From the NCBI GenBank assembly GCA_020249925.1, contig JADCER010000015.1, positions 1-64,000 of the forward strand: a stretch of DNA of 64,000 bases, read 5' to 3'. Shown here in pieces: positions 46,058 through 55,567 of this stretch. The notes beneath the pieces were generated by a model. It did no database searches and was not told the DNA's origin. It worked only from the letters and a program-made list of their open reading frames with translations. Position 1 is the stretch's first letter. Every line of letters begins with the position of its first letter. The position numbers were made by a program, and so were the translations under genes. This DNA comes from Roseomonas sp. (GTDB lineage Bacteria; Pseudomonadota; Alphaproteobacteria; Acetobacterales; Acetobacteraceae).

Positions 46058-47106
46058 GGCTGCGAACCTGGTTGCCGACCGGCGCGGCGCGCGGCCTCGG
46101 GCGTCGGCTGCTGCTGGCGGTCGCGTTGGCTCCCCCCACCGCCTGGCTGGCGCAGGCGGTGCTACCGGGCACTGCGGGCTATGGCACGGCGCTGACGCGC
46201 AGCCTGGCGATCAGCCTCTGTACCTGGGCGGCGGTGGATCTCGGACGTTTCCTGCTGAGGGGGAAGCTCGGCGCAGCCCCGCCGCATTATTGGCCGCCGC
46301 CGCGCGGTGCGGCGCTGCTGCTCGGCCTCGGCCTGCCGGCCGGGGTATTCGCCGGCATTGCGCTCGGCGACATGCTGGCCGGCCCGTCCGCAGTGGCCGG
46401 AGGGGTGGGTGCCGTCGCCGTGTTCGGGCTGGCGGTGGGCGTTGCCATGACCGCCGCCTTCTACAGCCGCGGCCGGCAGGAGGCGCTGGCCCGACAGGTC
46501 GAGGCGGCACGGCTCGCCGCGCTCAAGGCGCAGCTCGATCCGCACATGCTGTTCAACACGCTCGCCACGCTGCGCGCGCTGATCGCAACCGACCCGCCAC
46601 GCGCGACGGCGATGCTCGACCGCCTGGTGGGCTTCCTGCGCGCCACCCTCGGCGCGAGCCGCGCGGAGACGCATAGCCTGGCCGCAGAACGCGCCTGGAT
46701 CGAGGACTACCTCGCCCTGATGCAGATCCGGCTTGGCGCACGCCTTACGGCGCGATGGGACATCCCCACCGCGCTGGAACCCGTACAGGTGCCGGCCCTG
46801 CTGCTCCAACCAGCGGTGGAGAATGCGATCCGCCACGGCATCGAACCAAAGCCCGATGGCGGTCGGATCGAGATCCGCGCCCGCAGGGAAGGCGGCGAGC
46901 TCCTGCTTCGGGTCCGTGACACGGGCGTGGGACTGCCGGCGGCGGCGCAGGATCGCTTCGGCCTTGTCCAGCTTCGTGAGCGGCTTCGCCTCCTCCATGG
47001 GAGTGCGGCGTCGGTCACCCTTGCGGCGGCCGGCGATGCTGAGGGCGGCGCGCTGGTGGTGCTGCGCTTGCCAATAGCGCTGCCGGTGGCACCCTCTGCG
47101 CCATGA
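46054..47106 (+). CDS. LytS-type sensor histidine kinase
   Basis: A 350-residue membrane kinase with four hydrophobic helices (about residues 18-37, 45-68, 85-108 and 115-137), a short coiled linker and a LytS/YpdA-type HisKA_7TM-independent core: phosphoacceptor H164 in AQLDPHMLFNTLATL, then the ATP-binding domain with LLQPAVENAIRHGIEP (N box) and RDTGVGLP (G1). There is no large extracellular sensor domain, so the signal is probably membrane-borne. It overlaps both neighbours by ATGA, and its partner is the LytTR regulator. Codon usage marks it as part of the atypical block. Confidence 0.88.
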   Translation: MRLRTWLPTGAARGLGRRLLLAVALAPPTAWLAQAVLPGTAGYGTALTRSLAISLCTWAAVDLGRFLLRGKLGAAPPHYWPPPRGAALLLGLGLPAGVFAGIALGDMLAGPSAVAGGVGAVAVFGLAVGVAMTAAFYSRGRQEALARQVEAARLAALKAQLDPHMLFNTLATLRALIATDPPRATAMLDRLVGFLRATLGASRAETHSLAAERAWIEDYLALMQIRLGARLTARWDIPTALEPVQVPALLLQPAVENAIRHGIEPKPDGGRIEIRARREGGELLLRVRDTGVGLPAAAQDRFGLVQLRERLRLLHGSAASVTLAAAGDAEGGALVVLRLPIALPVAPSAP

Positions 47107-47897
47107 GCCCCGGCCCGCGCGCCCTGATCGCTGAGGACGAGCCACTGCTTGCCGCCGCGCTGGCGGCCGAGCTTGCCGCCTGCTGGCCCGGCCTTGCCCT
47201 GCTGCCCCCGGCGCCGGACGGCGCGGCAGCGCTGGCGGCCGCGCTCGCGCACCGGCCCGATGTCTGCTTTCTCGACATCCGGATGCCGCGCCTCGACGGG
47301 TTGGCCGCGGCACACGCCATCATCGAGGACTGGCCGCATGACGTGCCGCCGCCACTCATGGTCTTCGTCACGGCGCATGACGAATATGCGTTGCGGGCCT
47401 TTGAGGCGCAGGCGCTGGACTACTTGCTGAAGCCGGTTGAGCAGGGCCGCCTGGCTGCCTGTGTCGCGCGGCTGATACGGCAGCTCGGTGACAGGCGCGA
47501 GCCCGCAGCCGCGCTCAACAACGTGGTTGCGCAGCTGCGCGCCGTGCCAGCGCCCGCAGGCGTCGGGGCGCCGCGGCTCCATGTGATCCGGGCCCAGGCC
47601 GGCGAGGTCGTACATCTCGTGCCGGTCGAGGAGGTTCTCTACTTCGCGGCCGCCGACAAGTACCTCCGCGTGGTCACGGCGGAGCGGGAGCACCTGATCC
47701 GCCTCTCGCTCCGCGATCTGCTGCCGCGGCTGGATCCGCAGCGCTTCTGGCAGGTGCATCGCGGGCTTGTCGTGCAGGCGCGCCACATCCTCGCCGCGCG
47801 GCGCGAGGAAACGGGGCGCGTGCTGCTCACGCTGCGCGGCCGCCCGGAAACGCTGGTCGCAAGCCGGATGTTCGCGCATCTGTTCCGCGGGATGTGA
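47103..47897 (+). CDS. LytR/AlgR-type response regulator (LytTR DNA-binding)
   Basis: A 264-residue regulator: receiver domain with acidic pocket EDE (residues 11-13), phosphoacceptor D58 in CFLDIRMPRLDG, and LKPVEQ lysine, then a LytTR domain (about 160-262) with VEEVLYFAAADKYLRVVTAEREHLIRLSL at its core and FWQVHRGLVVQARHI near the end. LytTR regulators bind direct repeats upstream of targets; the most likely target is the operon itself or the hydrolase. It is the last gene of the hydrolase-kinase-regulator operon. Confidence 0.92.
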   Translation: MSPGPRALIAEDEPLLAAALAAELAACWPGLALLPPAPDGAAALAAALAHRPDVCFLDIRMPRLDGLAAAHAIIEDWPHDVPPPLMVFVTAHDEYALRAFEAQALDYLLKPVEQGRLAACVARLIRQLGDRREPAAALNNVVAQLRAVPAPAGVGAPRLHVIRAQAGEVVHLVPVEEVLYFAAADKYLRVVTAEREHLIRLSLRDLLPRLDPQRFWQVHRGLVVQARHILAARREETGRVLLTLRGRPETLVASRMFAHLFRGM

Positions 47898-48135
47898 TGA
47901 GCAACCGCGCAAGCCGCAACAGGCTGTTTGCCGTGAAGAGATCCAGAGATTGTCGTTCGCTGGGTTCCACCGCTGCGCCAATTAAGTCACAAGCTTGCGG
48001 ATCATTCGCCTTCGGCCCGAAAATCCGCGGCTTTCATGCGGCCCCCATGCGGACCCCGCGGCAAACCCCATATCGGCCCGGGCGTACAGCAGCGCCGCGC
48101 AGCAACCCGCCCCAACTCGCGAAAGGCCAGAAGAT

Positions 48136-48882
48136 ATGCGTTTTCTCCTCAAGCTCAGCCTGATGATCCTCGCCCTTCTCGCCGCCCCCGCCGTACGGGC
48201 GGATAGTGATATGCAGCCCATCGGTCGCTTCGCCATTGATCGGACTGAGGTCTCGGTCGCGGCCTTTCGCCGCTTTGTCGCCGCCACCGGCATGGTGACC
48301 TTGGCGGAACGGCAAGGCGGTGGCTCAGTGTTCGAAGCGGGCTGGATGCGCAAGCCTGGCTGGACCTGGCGCACCCCCTTTGGTGAGCCTGCTGATGAAC
48401 GAGAGCCCGCCGTGCATATCACCTTCGACGAAGCCGCTGCCTTTTGCCGCTGGGCCGGCAAGCGCCTGCCGACGGATGCTGAATGGCTGGAAGCCGCGCA
48501 TACCGAAAGGCGGGCGTCGCCTCCGGCGCCGTTTCAGACTGGCATGACCTATCTCTATCCCACCGGCGAAGGCCCGAATGGCGCGAATTGCCTGCGCGAT
48601 TGCGGGCCGACAGCTTTTGCGCTTGATCGTTCGGCCAAGCTCAATCGCGGCATCGGTCCTGCGCGTGTTGGCACCACGCAGCAAGGCGTGAATGGCCTTT
48701 ACGATATGGGTGCCAATGTCTGGGAATGGGTGGATACCGCGCAGGGGAATGAACGCATCACGCGTGGCGGATCCTGGTGGTATGGCGCGGCGCAAATGCG
48801 CCGGGACCATCGCGCCAGCAAGCCGCCGGAAACAGCGGTGGTCTATATCGGCTTTCGCTGCGCGCAGGATCGGGCGCTCTGA
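48136..48882 (+). CDS. Exported formylglycine-generating-enzyme-like (SUMF1 domain) protein, catalytic cysteines not seen
   Basis: A 248-residue protein with a signal peptide (residues 1-22) and an FGE-sulfatase fold: FAIDRTEVSVAAFRRFVAATG, HITFDEAAAFCRWAGKRLPTDAEWLEAA, NGLYDMGANVWEWV, ITRGGSWW and IGFRCAQD. In true FGE the catalytic cysteines follow the RGGS box; here that stretch reads RGGSWWYGAAQMRRDHRASK with none. It therefore probably is not a sulfatase activator but one of the many FGE-fold binding or EgtB-like proteins. ATG at 48136 follows AAAGGCCAGAAGAT. Codon usage returns to the GAA/GAT host style. The 238 bp before it (47898-48135) hold nothing recognisable. Confidence 0.8.
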   Translation: MRFLLKLSLMILALLAAPAVRADSDMQPIGRFAIDRTEVSVAAFRRFVAATGMVTLAERQGGGSVFEAGWMRKPGWTWRTPFGEPADEREPAVHITFDEAAAFCRWAGKRLPTDAEWLEAAHTERRASPPAPFQTGMTYLYPTGEGPNGANCLRDCGPTAFALDRSAKLNRGIGPARVGTTQQGVNGLYDMGANVWEWVDTAQGNERITRGGSWWYGAAQMRRDHRASKPPETAVVYIGFRCAQDRAL

Positions 48883-48957
48883 CGCCCACGCGGCATGAGT
48901 TGTTCAACACTGCTTTGAAATCATCTAACCTCGCCCTCAGAAAAAGGGGAGGAGATC

Positions 48958-49941
48958 ATGAAGCACATCCTGTCACGCCGCGGGGCGCTTGGCTTGGCGC
49001 TGGCCGGCGCAGCATCCCCCGCCCTTGCGCAGCAGACCGGCTTCCCCACACGGGCGGTCACCATCATCGTGCCCTTCCCGCCGGGCGGCGCAACCGATCT
49101 GATCGCGCGGCCCTATGGTGCCGCCATGCAGCGCCATTGGAACCAATCGGTCGTGCTGCAAAACCGTGGCGGTGCTGGTGGCGCGCTTGGCATGAATGCC
49201 GGCGCCACGGCGCGGCCCGATGGCTATACCGGCGTGATTGCGCATGTGTCCTATTCCTCGATCCCGGCGGCGGATACGCTGTTTCAGCGCCCGGCATCCT
49301 TTGAACGCGCAAGCTTGGCACCGATTGCCCTGCTGACCGCTGACCCCCTGATCATTGTGGTGAAGGCCGATGCGCCCTGGCGGAGCTTCCAGGACTTTGC
49401 CGAAGATGCGCGGCGCCGGCCCGGGCAGATCGCTTACGGTTCTTCCGGCCCCTATAGCGCGGTACATCTGCCATTTGAGATGTTGGCCCATGCCGGTGGC
49501 TTCCGGCTGAACCATGTGCCTTATTCCGGTGGCGGCCCCGCCATTACCGCCGTGCTGGGCGGGCATGTCGCAGCAACAGCCAGCACGGCGGCGGTGATGG
49601 CGCCGCAGATCCGCTCTGGCGCCATGCGCGCCTTGGTCAATACGGGCGCGCGCCGCGTGGCCTTATTGCCTGATGTGCCAACGGCCCTGGAACTCGGGCT
49701 TGCTGAGGTGGAGTTTTATCTGTGGGTCGGCATTTTCAGCCAACCCGCGACACCGGCGGCAGAACGCGAAGCCTGGCGCCAAGCAACCGCGGCAGTCGCG
49801 AAAGACCCTGAAATGCTTCGCCAACTTGAAGCGGCGGGGCTGGAGCTGGATCACCGCGACGGTCGCGCCTTCCAGGATTTTCTGGATGCCGATTTCAAGC
49901 GCGTGGAAGCGGCTGTGAATCGGATCGGTCGGGTGGAATAG
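48958..49941 (+). CDS. Bug-family tripartite tricarboxylate transporter receptor
   Basis: A 327-residue periplasmic solute receptor. The signal SRRGALGLALAGAASPALAQ has a twin-arginine look. The mature part starts FPTRAVTIIVPFPPGGATDLIARPYG, the Bug ligand loop, followed by VVLQNRGGAGGALGMNAGATARPDGYT. No TctA/B genes are present. A strong ribosome binding site (AGGGGAGGAGATC) precedes the ATG. It is followed after 81 bp by another Bug gene, so the pair looks like a local duplication or a specificity set. Confidence 0.92.
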   Translation: MKHILSRRGALGLALAGAASPALAQQTGFPTRAVTIIVPFPPGGATDLIARPYGAAMQRHWNQSVVLQNRGGAGGALGMNAGATARPDGYTGVIAHVSYSSIPAADTLFQRPASFERASLAPIALLTADPLIIVVKADAPWRSFQDFAEDARRRPGQIAYGSSGPYSAVHLPFEMLAHAGGFRLNHVPYSGGGPAITAVLGGHVAATASTAAVMAPQIRSGAMRALVNTGARRVALLPDVPTALELGLAEVEFYLWVGIFSQPATPAAEREAWRQATAAVAKDPEMLRQLEAAGLELDHRDGRAFQDFLDADFKRVEAAVNRIGRVE

Positions 49942-50022
49942 TGCCGTGGGCTGGCCCACCAGACCCTCTCGACCAAAACCTGCCAGGGTGGTTTCCTGCC
50001 TGAAATGCAAAGGGAGGAAACC

Positions 50023-50994
50023 ATGAAAGCCATTAGCCGCCGCAGCGCCTTGCTTGGTGCATCAGCACTATTCATGGGCGCGCCCGCCTTGGGGCAGAAT
50101 TTTCCGCTGCGTCAGGTGCGCGTGATCGTTGGCTTCGCGCCGGGTGGGGCCAATGACATCATGGCGCGGCTCGTTGCCGGCAAGCTGAATGAACGCCTGC
50201 CAGGCACAAGCTTCATTGTCGAAAACCGACCCGGCGCGGCCACCTTGGTCGCGGCTGATCAGGTGGCGCGCGCGGCACCCGATGGCATGACGCTGATGTA
50301 CACATCGAATTCCACCATCATCTCGCCCTTGGTGAATAGGGGTTCCACCTTCGACCCCATGCGCGATTTTGCGCCCATTGTATTGGCCCAGGAAGCGCCG
50401 ATGCTGCTGCTGGTCCGCCCCGATAGCTCCATCCGCACCGTCGCGCAGATGATTGAAGCCGCGCGGCGCGCGCCTGGGCGCCTCACGGTCTCCCATCCTG
50501 GCACGGGGGCCATCAACCATCTGACCATGACACTTTTCCAGCGCGAAACGGGCACGGAATTCACCCTGGTGCCATATACGGGGAATGCCCCGGCCCTGAC
50601 GGCCCTGGTGCGCGGCGATGTGGATTTCGCCCATGACAGCACGCTATCCGCCCGCAGCTTTGTCGATTCCGGTCAGTTGCGCCCCATCGCCGTCAGCAGC
50701 GCACAGCGCCTTTCGATCATGCCCGATGTGCCGACCTTCGCCGAAACCGTGCCTGGGCATGCCCTGATGTTTTGGGGTGGGCTTTTTGCGCCGCGCGCCA
50801 CACCCGCGCCCGTGCTGGACCGCATCCATGCCGAGGTTAATGAAGTGCTGCGCCAGCCTGATGTGATCGCGCGCGTTCACCAACTCGGCGCCGAGCCCGG
50901 TCAGATCAGTCGCGCTGCATTTGCGCAAATGGTGACTGACGAATGGGAGCGTTGGAGCACGGTGGTCCGCGCGGCAGGGATCAGGGCGGAATAG
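50023..50994 (+). CDS. Bug-family tripartite tricarboxylate transporter receptor
   Basis: A 323-residue periplasmic receptor with a twin-arginine-type signal (ISRRSALLGASALFMGAPALGQ). The mature opening FPLRQVRVIVGFAPGGANDIMARLVAGKL and VENRPGAATLVAADQVARAAPDGMT are the Bug signatures; GFAPGG replaces the PFPPGG of its neighbour, suggesting a different ligand. ATG at 50023 is preceded by GGGAGGAAACC; an earlier ATG at 50005 is less likely. Followed after 26 bp by the CAP-domain gene. Confidence 0.92.
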   Translation: MKAISRRSALLGASALFMGAPALGQNFPLRQVRVIVGFAPGGANDIMARLVAGKLNERLPGTSFIVENRPGAATLVAADQVARAAPDGMTLMYTSNSTIISPLVNRGSTFDPMRDFAPIVLAQEAPMLLLVRPDSSIRTVAQMIEAARRAPGRLTVSHPGTGAINHLTMTLFQRETGTEFTLVPYTGNAPALTALVRGDVDFAHDSTLSARSFVDSGQLRPIAVSSAQRLSIMPDVPTFAETVPGHALMFWGGLFAPRATPAPVLDRIHAEVNEVLRQPDVIARVHQLGAEPGQISRAAFAQMVTDEWERWSTVVRAAGIRAE

Positions 50995-51020
50995 AAGCGG
51001 CGGGCGAACAGCACCGCAGC

Positions 51021-51524
51021 ATGGCGGGTTTGGGATATTGCCTCAGCAGGCGCGGCTTGTTCTGCCTGATCCCGGCCATCCCGGCCTGTGCCGAGACGCC
51101 ATCTTCTGCGCGGCAGGTCAGCGCGGCCGAACTTCACACCATGACCGAAGGTGCCGCGCTGGCGGCGGCGATGGTCTCTCAGCTGCGGATGGCGAATAGG
51201 CGGGGCGCCATTGCCACGGATGAAGGCTTGCAGCGTCTGGCGGCTGAGCAGGCGCTTGCCATGGCGCAGGCGGATCAACTGAGCCATGAGGTGCAGGGCA
51301 GTCTCGCCGCGCGGCTCAGGGGGGCTGGTCAGGCGCCAGGCATGGCGATTGAGAATATCGCCGCGGGCCAGGAAACCCCGGCGGAGGCGATCACCGCCTG
51401 GAGCCTTTCTGCCGGCCATCGGCAGAATATGCTGCAGCCGGGCTTGCGCCGCATGGGGCTTGCCATGGCACCGGCGCCCCATTCTGCCTTTGGGCGCTAT
51501 TGGGCGCTGATCATGACCGACTGA
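51021..51524 (+). CDS. CAP-domain (SCP/PR1-like, YkwD family) exported protein
   Basis: A 167-residue protein with a hydrophobic N-terminus ending in IPAIPAC, which could be a weak lipobox (Cys near residue 23). The rest matches the bacterial CAP domain: MVSQLRMANRRGAIATDEGLQRLAAEQALAMA at the start, then a GMAIENIAAGQETPAEAITAWSLSAGHRQNML segment equivalent to the E-N-I-A...W..S..HR..M motif, and FGRYWALIM at the end. The first His of the usual tetrad is not obvious (an N or H is expected near the AQADQLSH segment). Function of bacterial CAP proteins is mostly unknown. Confidence 0.75.
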   Translation: MAGLGYCLSRRGLFCLIPAIPACAETPSSARQVSAAELHTMTEGAALAAAMVSQLRMANRRGAIATDEGLQRLAAEQALAMAQADQLSHEVQGSLAARLRGAGQAPGMAIENIAAGQETPAEAITAWSLSAGHRQNMLQPGLRRMGLAMAPAPHSAFGRYWALIMTD

Positions 51525-51595
51525 AGCTGCGCGGCGTGGCGCCATGCGATTTCCTTCGCTTCGCTCAAGCCTATCGCCGAGGTCGCCATGAAGCC

Positions 51596-52552
51596 TCACT
51601 TGCGCCAAGCAAACAACAACAAAAGACTGCGCTGCAAGATGCTTTCATTGTCATCTGATATCAGCGCCACCAGCGTCTGATCGCCATAGCGCGTTACCGC
51701 AACGGCTTCCCAATTCTCGGAAGGTAATGGCGCATCATCCAAAGTCAGTATCGTCTCACCCGTCAGCACCACGCCTTCACGAGCTAAGCGCAGCGCATCC
51801 GGTGCGATGCGTACTAACCGCGCGGCAAAGCCGCCCAAAAGGCTGAAGCGCCTTTCCAGGACCAGCGCGCTGCCATCGGGCAGAATGGCCGCATCGGTCG
51901 GGTGAAAGCCAGGCGCGGGCTGCCAAAAAAGCGGCACCCAGCGCCCCGGCGCACCAAGCCAAGCATGGCGCAATTCAGGTCGGTCAGGTGGGGCAAAGAT
52001 TTCGGCAATGGCGAAAAGCCGGCCATCTGGCAGCACCGCCAGGCTCTCCAGCCCGCCATTGGCTGGCGCGTTGTCCAAGCCCGGCGGCGGCGCGACATAA
52101 GCGCCCGGCCCATCCCATTGGCGATAGGCGCGGATGCGATGGCGGCGTTCAAAGGCCACCAGCCAAGTCCCATCGGGCAGCCGCGCCAGCGCTTCGGCAT
52201 CGGCGGCGACGCCGCGCGGGAGGGGGCGCCCGATCTCATCGTGCAAAGCCCCGTGGCGGAGTGGCGCGAGGCCAATCGGCGTCAGGCCCTCCAGCAGCAG
52301 CCGCGCCTCTGCCCAATGGCCGCGATCGCTGATCAACGTCAGCGTCAAATCCGGCGCCAGATGCGCCCCGGAAAAACCGCCACCGCCCAAAGCCTTCGCG
52401 TCAATCACCAGCCCGCCAAGCGGGCGCAGGGGTCCGGGGAGATCGGGTAACATTAAAGGCTGCGCGGCAGTCTGCGCGAAGGCTGGCGGCGCGCTTGCCG
52501 CGAGACATGCGGCGAGCAGGGCGCGGCGCGAAAATGCAGGCGCCGGCCCCAT
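51596..52552 (-). CDS. Exported esterase-like/phytase-like beta-propeller protein
   Basis: A 318-residue protein with a twin-arginine-type signal (FSRRALLAACLAASAPPAFAQ) and a beta-propeller of the esterase-like-activity-of-phytase family: FSGAHLAPDLTLTLISDRGHW near residue 75, DAEALARLPDGTWLVAFERRHRI, GLESLAVLPDGRLFAIAE, FHPTDAAILPDGSALVLERRFS and SENWEAVAVTRYGDQTLVALISDDN. The repeated E-S/A-L/V...DG pattern marks the blades. Substrate is unknown; related proteins are annotated as phytase-like. It lies 16 bp after cobT on the same strand and may be co-transcribed. Confidence 0.8.
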   Translation of the reverse strand: MGPAPAFSRRALLAACLAASAPPAFAQTAAQPLMLPDLPGPLRPLGGLVIDAKALGGGGFSGAHLAPDLTLTLISDRGHWAEARLLLEGLTPIGLAPLRHGALHDEIGRPLPRGVAADAEALARLPDGTWLVAFERRHRIRAYRQWDGPGAYVAPPPGLDNAPANGGLESLAVLPDGRLFAIAEIFAPPDRPELRHAWLGAPGRWVPLFWQPAPGFHPTDAAILPDGSALVLERRFSLLGGFAARLVRIAPDALRLAREGVVLTGETILTLDDAPLPSENWEAVAVTRYGDQTLVALISDDNESILQRSLLLLFAWRK

Positions 52553-52568
52553 TGGTGCGTTCAGCGCG

Positions 52569-54443
52569 TCACGCCACCATGGCGGAACGCTCAGCCGCAC
52601 TGCGCTGCCAGGCTTCCGCCGCATCCTCATCAAACAATTCGGCCAGCTTCTTCATCATGGTGCCGCCCAATTCCTCGGCATCCACAATGGTCACCGCGCG
52701 ACGGTAATAGCGCGTCACATCATGGCCGATGCCAATCGCGACCAATTCCACCGCGCCGCGGCCTTCAATCTCGCCAATCACTTTCCGCAAATGCCGTTCC
52801 AGGTAATTGCCGGGATTGACGGAAAGCGTGCTGTCATCCACCGGCGCGCCATCGGAAATCACCATCAGGATGCGGCGATGTTCCGGCCGCGCGAGCAGGC
52901 GCTTATAGGCCCATTCCAAAGCCTCACCATCAATGTTTTCCTTGAGCAAGCCTTCGCGCAGCATGAGGCCGAGATTCTTGCGCGCACGCCGCCAGGGCGC
53001 ATCAGCGGGCTTGTAGATCACGTGGCGCAGATCATTCAGCCGGCCCGGATTGCGCGCCTTGCCTTCCGCCACCCAGCGTTCGCGGCTTTGCCCGCCCTTC
53101 CAGGCGCGCGTGGTGAAGCCCAGGATTTCGGTTTTCACCGCGCAGCGTTCCAGTGTGCGCGCCAGGATATCGCTGCACATCGCGGCGACGGTTATCGGGC
53201 GCCCGCGCATGGACCCGGAATTATCAATCAGCAGCGTCACCACCGTGTCGCGGAAATCTGTTTCGCGTTCGCGCTTATAGGACAGCGAATGGGTTGGGTT
53301 CGCGACAATGCGCGCCAGGCGCGCGACATCCAGAATGCCTTCTTCCAGATCGAAATCCCAGGCGCGCTGCTGCTGCGCCAGCAAACGCCGCTGGAGCCGA
53401 TTGGCGAGTTTGGAAACCACGCCCTGCAAATGCGAAAGCTGCTGGTCAAGTTGTTGGCGTAGCCGCGTCAGCTCATCCGGATCGCAAAGATCATCGGCGG
53501 CTACCACTTCATCGAATTGCGTGGTGAAGGCGTGGTAGCGCGTGGTGTCATCCACCTGCGGCACTTCCCGGCGCTGCTGCGGGCCACCTGGCTTGTCATC
53601 GCCATCGGCCGCCGCGCCATCTTCTTCGGATTCCTCGGCCTCTTCTTCGGATGCTTCGCCCTGCATCTGCTCGGGCTGGGCGCCGAGCATTTCATCTTCC
53701 TGTTCGGATTGGCTTTGACCTTCGCCGGATTGATCCTGCTGGGGCGTGCTTTCGCCGCCTTCTTCGCCTTCTTCGTCCTGCTGTTCGCTTTCCGCTTCCA
53801 TCTCGGCCTCAGCGAGGTCGAGCGCGGTCAGCAGCTTGCGCGCGGCGCGGGCGAAAGAACCCTGGTCTTCCGCCGTATCCGCCATTTCCATAAGGGCCTT
53901 TTCGGCATCTTCACCAATCGTATCGCGCCACAGGTCAAGCACGCGATGCGCGGCTTCCGGTGCCGCTTCGCCGGTCAGGCGTTCACGCGCAATCAGGCCA
54001 AGCGCCGCCGGCAGCGGCATCTGGTCCTTGCGCGTCATGCGGTCATAGCCTTCGGCTTCGCATTCCTCGACAAGCTTGGCGCGCAAATTGGCGGCCACGC
54101 CGGCCATGTGGCGCGATCCCACCGCTTCCACGCGCACCTGTTCAAGCGCGTCGAACACTTCCTTGGCTTCGCGCCGTGTTGGGATGCGGCTGGCATGCAG
54201 CGCTTCATCATGGTGGCGGAGCTTGAGTGCCGCGGCATCCGCCGCACCGCGCAGCTTCGCCATTTCATTGGCGGGCAGCGCGCGGGTTGGCAGCGGCAGG
54301 CGCACGCGCTTGCCGGCCACGCCGGAAGGCCCGGGCTGGAAAGCCACCTGCACTTCCGCATCGGCATGCGCCATGGCGCGCAACACGCCCGCGGTGGCGC
54401 GCTTGAATTCTTCCTGCCGGGTCAGATCCTGCTTGCCGCTCAT
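52569..54443 (-). CDS. cobT: Aerobic cobaltochelatase subunit CobT
   Basis: CobT with CobS drives ATP-dependent insertion of cobalt by CobN into hydrogenobyrinate diamide in aerobic B12 synthesis. The 624-residue protein has a conserved N-terminal domain, a very acidic Glu/Gln/Ser-rich linker (roughly residues 210-290), and a C-terminal von Willebrand A domain with the metal-ion site DNSGSMRG near residue 405 and a second acidic [16 protein letters not shown] at 54443 follows AGAGAGAATTAC; a longer frame to 54464 is less likely. CobN is not in the window. Confidence 0.95.
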   Translation of the reverse strand: MSGKQDLTRQEEFKRATAGVLRAMAHADAEVQVAFQPGPSGVAGKRVRLPLPTRALPANEMAKLRGAADAAALKLRHHDEALHASRIPTRREAKEVFDALEQVRVEAVGSRHMAGVAANLRAKLVEECEAEGYDRMTRKDQMPLPAALGLIARERLTGEAAPEAAHRVLDLWRDTIGEDAEKALMEMADTAEDQGSFARAARKLLTALDLAEAEMEAESEQQDEEGEEGGESTPQQDQSGEGQSQSEQEDEMLGAQPEQMQGEASEEEAEESEEDGAAADGDDKPGGPQQRREVPQVDDTTRYHAFTTQFDEVVAADDLCDPDELTRLRQQLDQQLSHLQGVVSKLANRLQRRLLAQQQRAWDFDLEEGILDVARLARIVANPTHSLSYKRERETDFRDTVVTLLIDNSGSMRGRPITVAAMCSDILARTLERCAVKTEILGFTTRAWKGGQSRERWVAEGKARNPGRLNDLRHVIYKPADAPWRRARKNLGLMLREGLLKENIDGEALEWAYKRLLARPEHRRILMVISDGAPVDDSTLSVNPGNYLERHLRKVIGEIEGRGAVELVAIGIGHDVTRYYRRAVTIVDAEELGGTMMKKLAELFDEDAAEAWQRSAAERSAMVA

Positions 54444-54500
54444 GTAATTCTCTCTGGCATGCAATGGCGGCGTCAGGGGCTGACGCCGCCGTTACTGGGT

Positions 54501-55508
54501 TCAGCCCGCCTTGCGGAGCATGGAGCCTGAGGGCAATTCCTCATTGAAGCAGCGCTGGTAGTATTCAGCGACCGTGCTGCGTTCCGCCTCATCGCATTTG
54601 TTCAGGAAGGAAAGGCGGAAGGCGAAGCCGACATCGCCAAAAATCTTGGCGTTATCTGCCCAGGTGATGACGGTGCGTGGCGACATGACGGTGCTGATAT
54701 CGCCTGCGATGAAGCCGGCGCGGGTCAGATCCGCCAAGGCCACCATGGCTTCCACCTGCTTCTTCATCTTGGCATCGCCCTCGGCGCCAAGCTTGGCCAG
54801 CACGATTTCGGTTTCCTGCTTATGCGGCAGGTAGTTCAGGGTAGCGACGATGTTCCAGCGGTCCATCTGGCCCTGATTGATCTGCTGCGTGCCGTGATAA
54901 AGCCCGGTGGTATCGCCAAGCCCGACGGTATTCGCGGTGGCGAAAAGCCGGAAATACGGGTTGGGGCGAATGACGCGGCTTTGATCGAGCAGCGTGAGCT
55001 TGCCTTCCACTTCCAGCACGCGCTGGATGACGAACATCACATCCGGGCGGCCGGCATCATATTCGTCAAACACCAGGGCGCAGGGGTGTTGCAGCGCCCA
55101 GGGCAGGATGCCTTCGCGGAATTCCGTGACCTGCTGGCCATCCTTCAGCACGATCGCGTCCTTGCCGATCAGGTCAATACGGCTGATGTGGCTATCAAGG
55201 TTCACGCGAATGCAGGGCCAATTCAGCCGCGCCGCCACCTGTTCGATATGGGTGGATTTCCCGGTGCCGTGGTAGCCCTGGATCATGACGCGGCGATTGA
55301 AGGCGAAACCGGCAATGATCGCCAGCGTCGTTTCCTTGTCGAAGCGGTAGCTGGTGTCAATTTCTGGCACATGTTCCGTGCGCACCGAAAAGGCGGGCAC
55401 ATCCATATCCACATCCACGCCAAAGGCCTCACGCGCCTTGACGGTGGTATCCGGGGCAGAAATCGCCGAAGTCGGCTTGATATCGGCAATAGGGGCGATT
55501 TTGTTCAT
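54501..55508 (-). CDS. cobS: Aerobic cobaltochelatase ATPase subunit CobS
   Basis: A 335-residue AAA+ ATPase of the MoxR/CobS type. Walker A is GYHGTGKST (near residue 78), Walker [17 protein letters not shown], sensor 1 [11 protein letters not shown], and the C-terminal ATP-contact region [10 protein letters not shown]; the opening [23 protein letters not shown] is typical of CobS. It forms a hexamer ring with CobT to energise cobalt insertion. The cobT start is 57 bp downstream on the same strand. Confidence 0.96.
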   Translation of the reverse strand: MNKIAPIADIKPTSAISAPDTTVKAREAFGVDVDMDVPAFSVRTEHVPEIDTSYRFDKETTLAIIAGFAFNRRVMIQGYHGTGKSTHIEQVAARLNWPCIRVNLDSHISRIDLIGKDAIVLKDGQQVTEFREGILPWALQHPCALVFDEYDAGRPDVMFVIQRVLEVEGKLTLLDQSRVIRPNPYFRLFATANTVGLGDTTGLYHGTQQINQGQMDRWNIVATLNYLPHKQETEIVLAKLGAEGDAKMKKQVEAMVALADLTRAGFIAGDISTVMSPRTVITWADNAKIFGDVGFAFRLSFLNKCDEAERSTVAEYYQRCFNEELPSGSMLRKAG

Positions 55509-55567
55509 CGCGTGTCAGGTTCCGTGCATTGGGAAAGGGGGAGTTTAGGCCGGTAATGCCAATCCGG

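Noticed and set aside
53517..54530. A 337-codon plus-strand open frame opposite cobT
   Set aside because: The Phe/Leu-rich stretch is the antisense of CobT's acidic linker (GAA/GAG read as TTC/CTC); no ribosome binding site and no domain.
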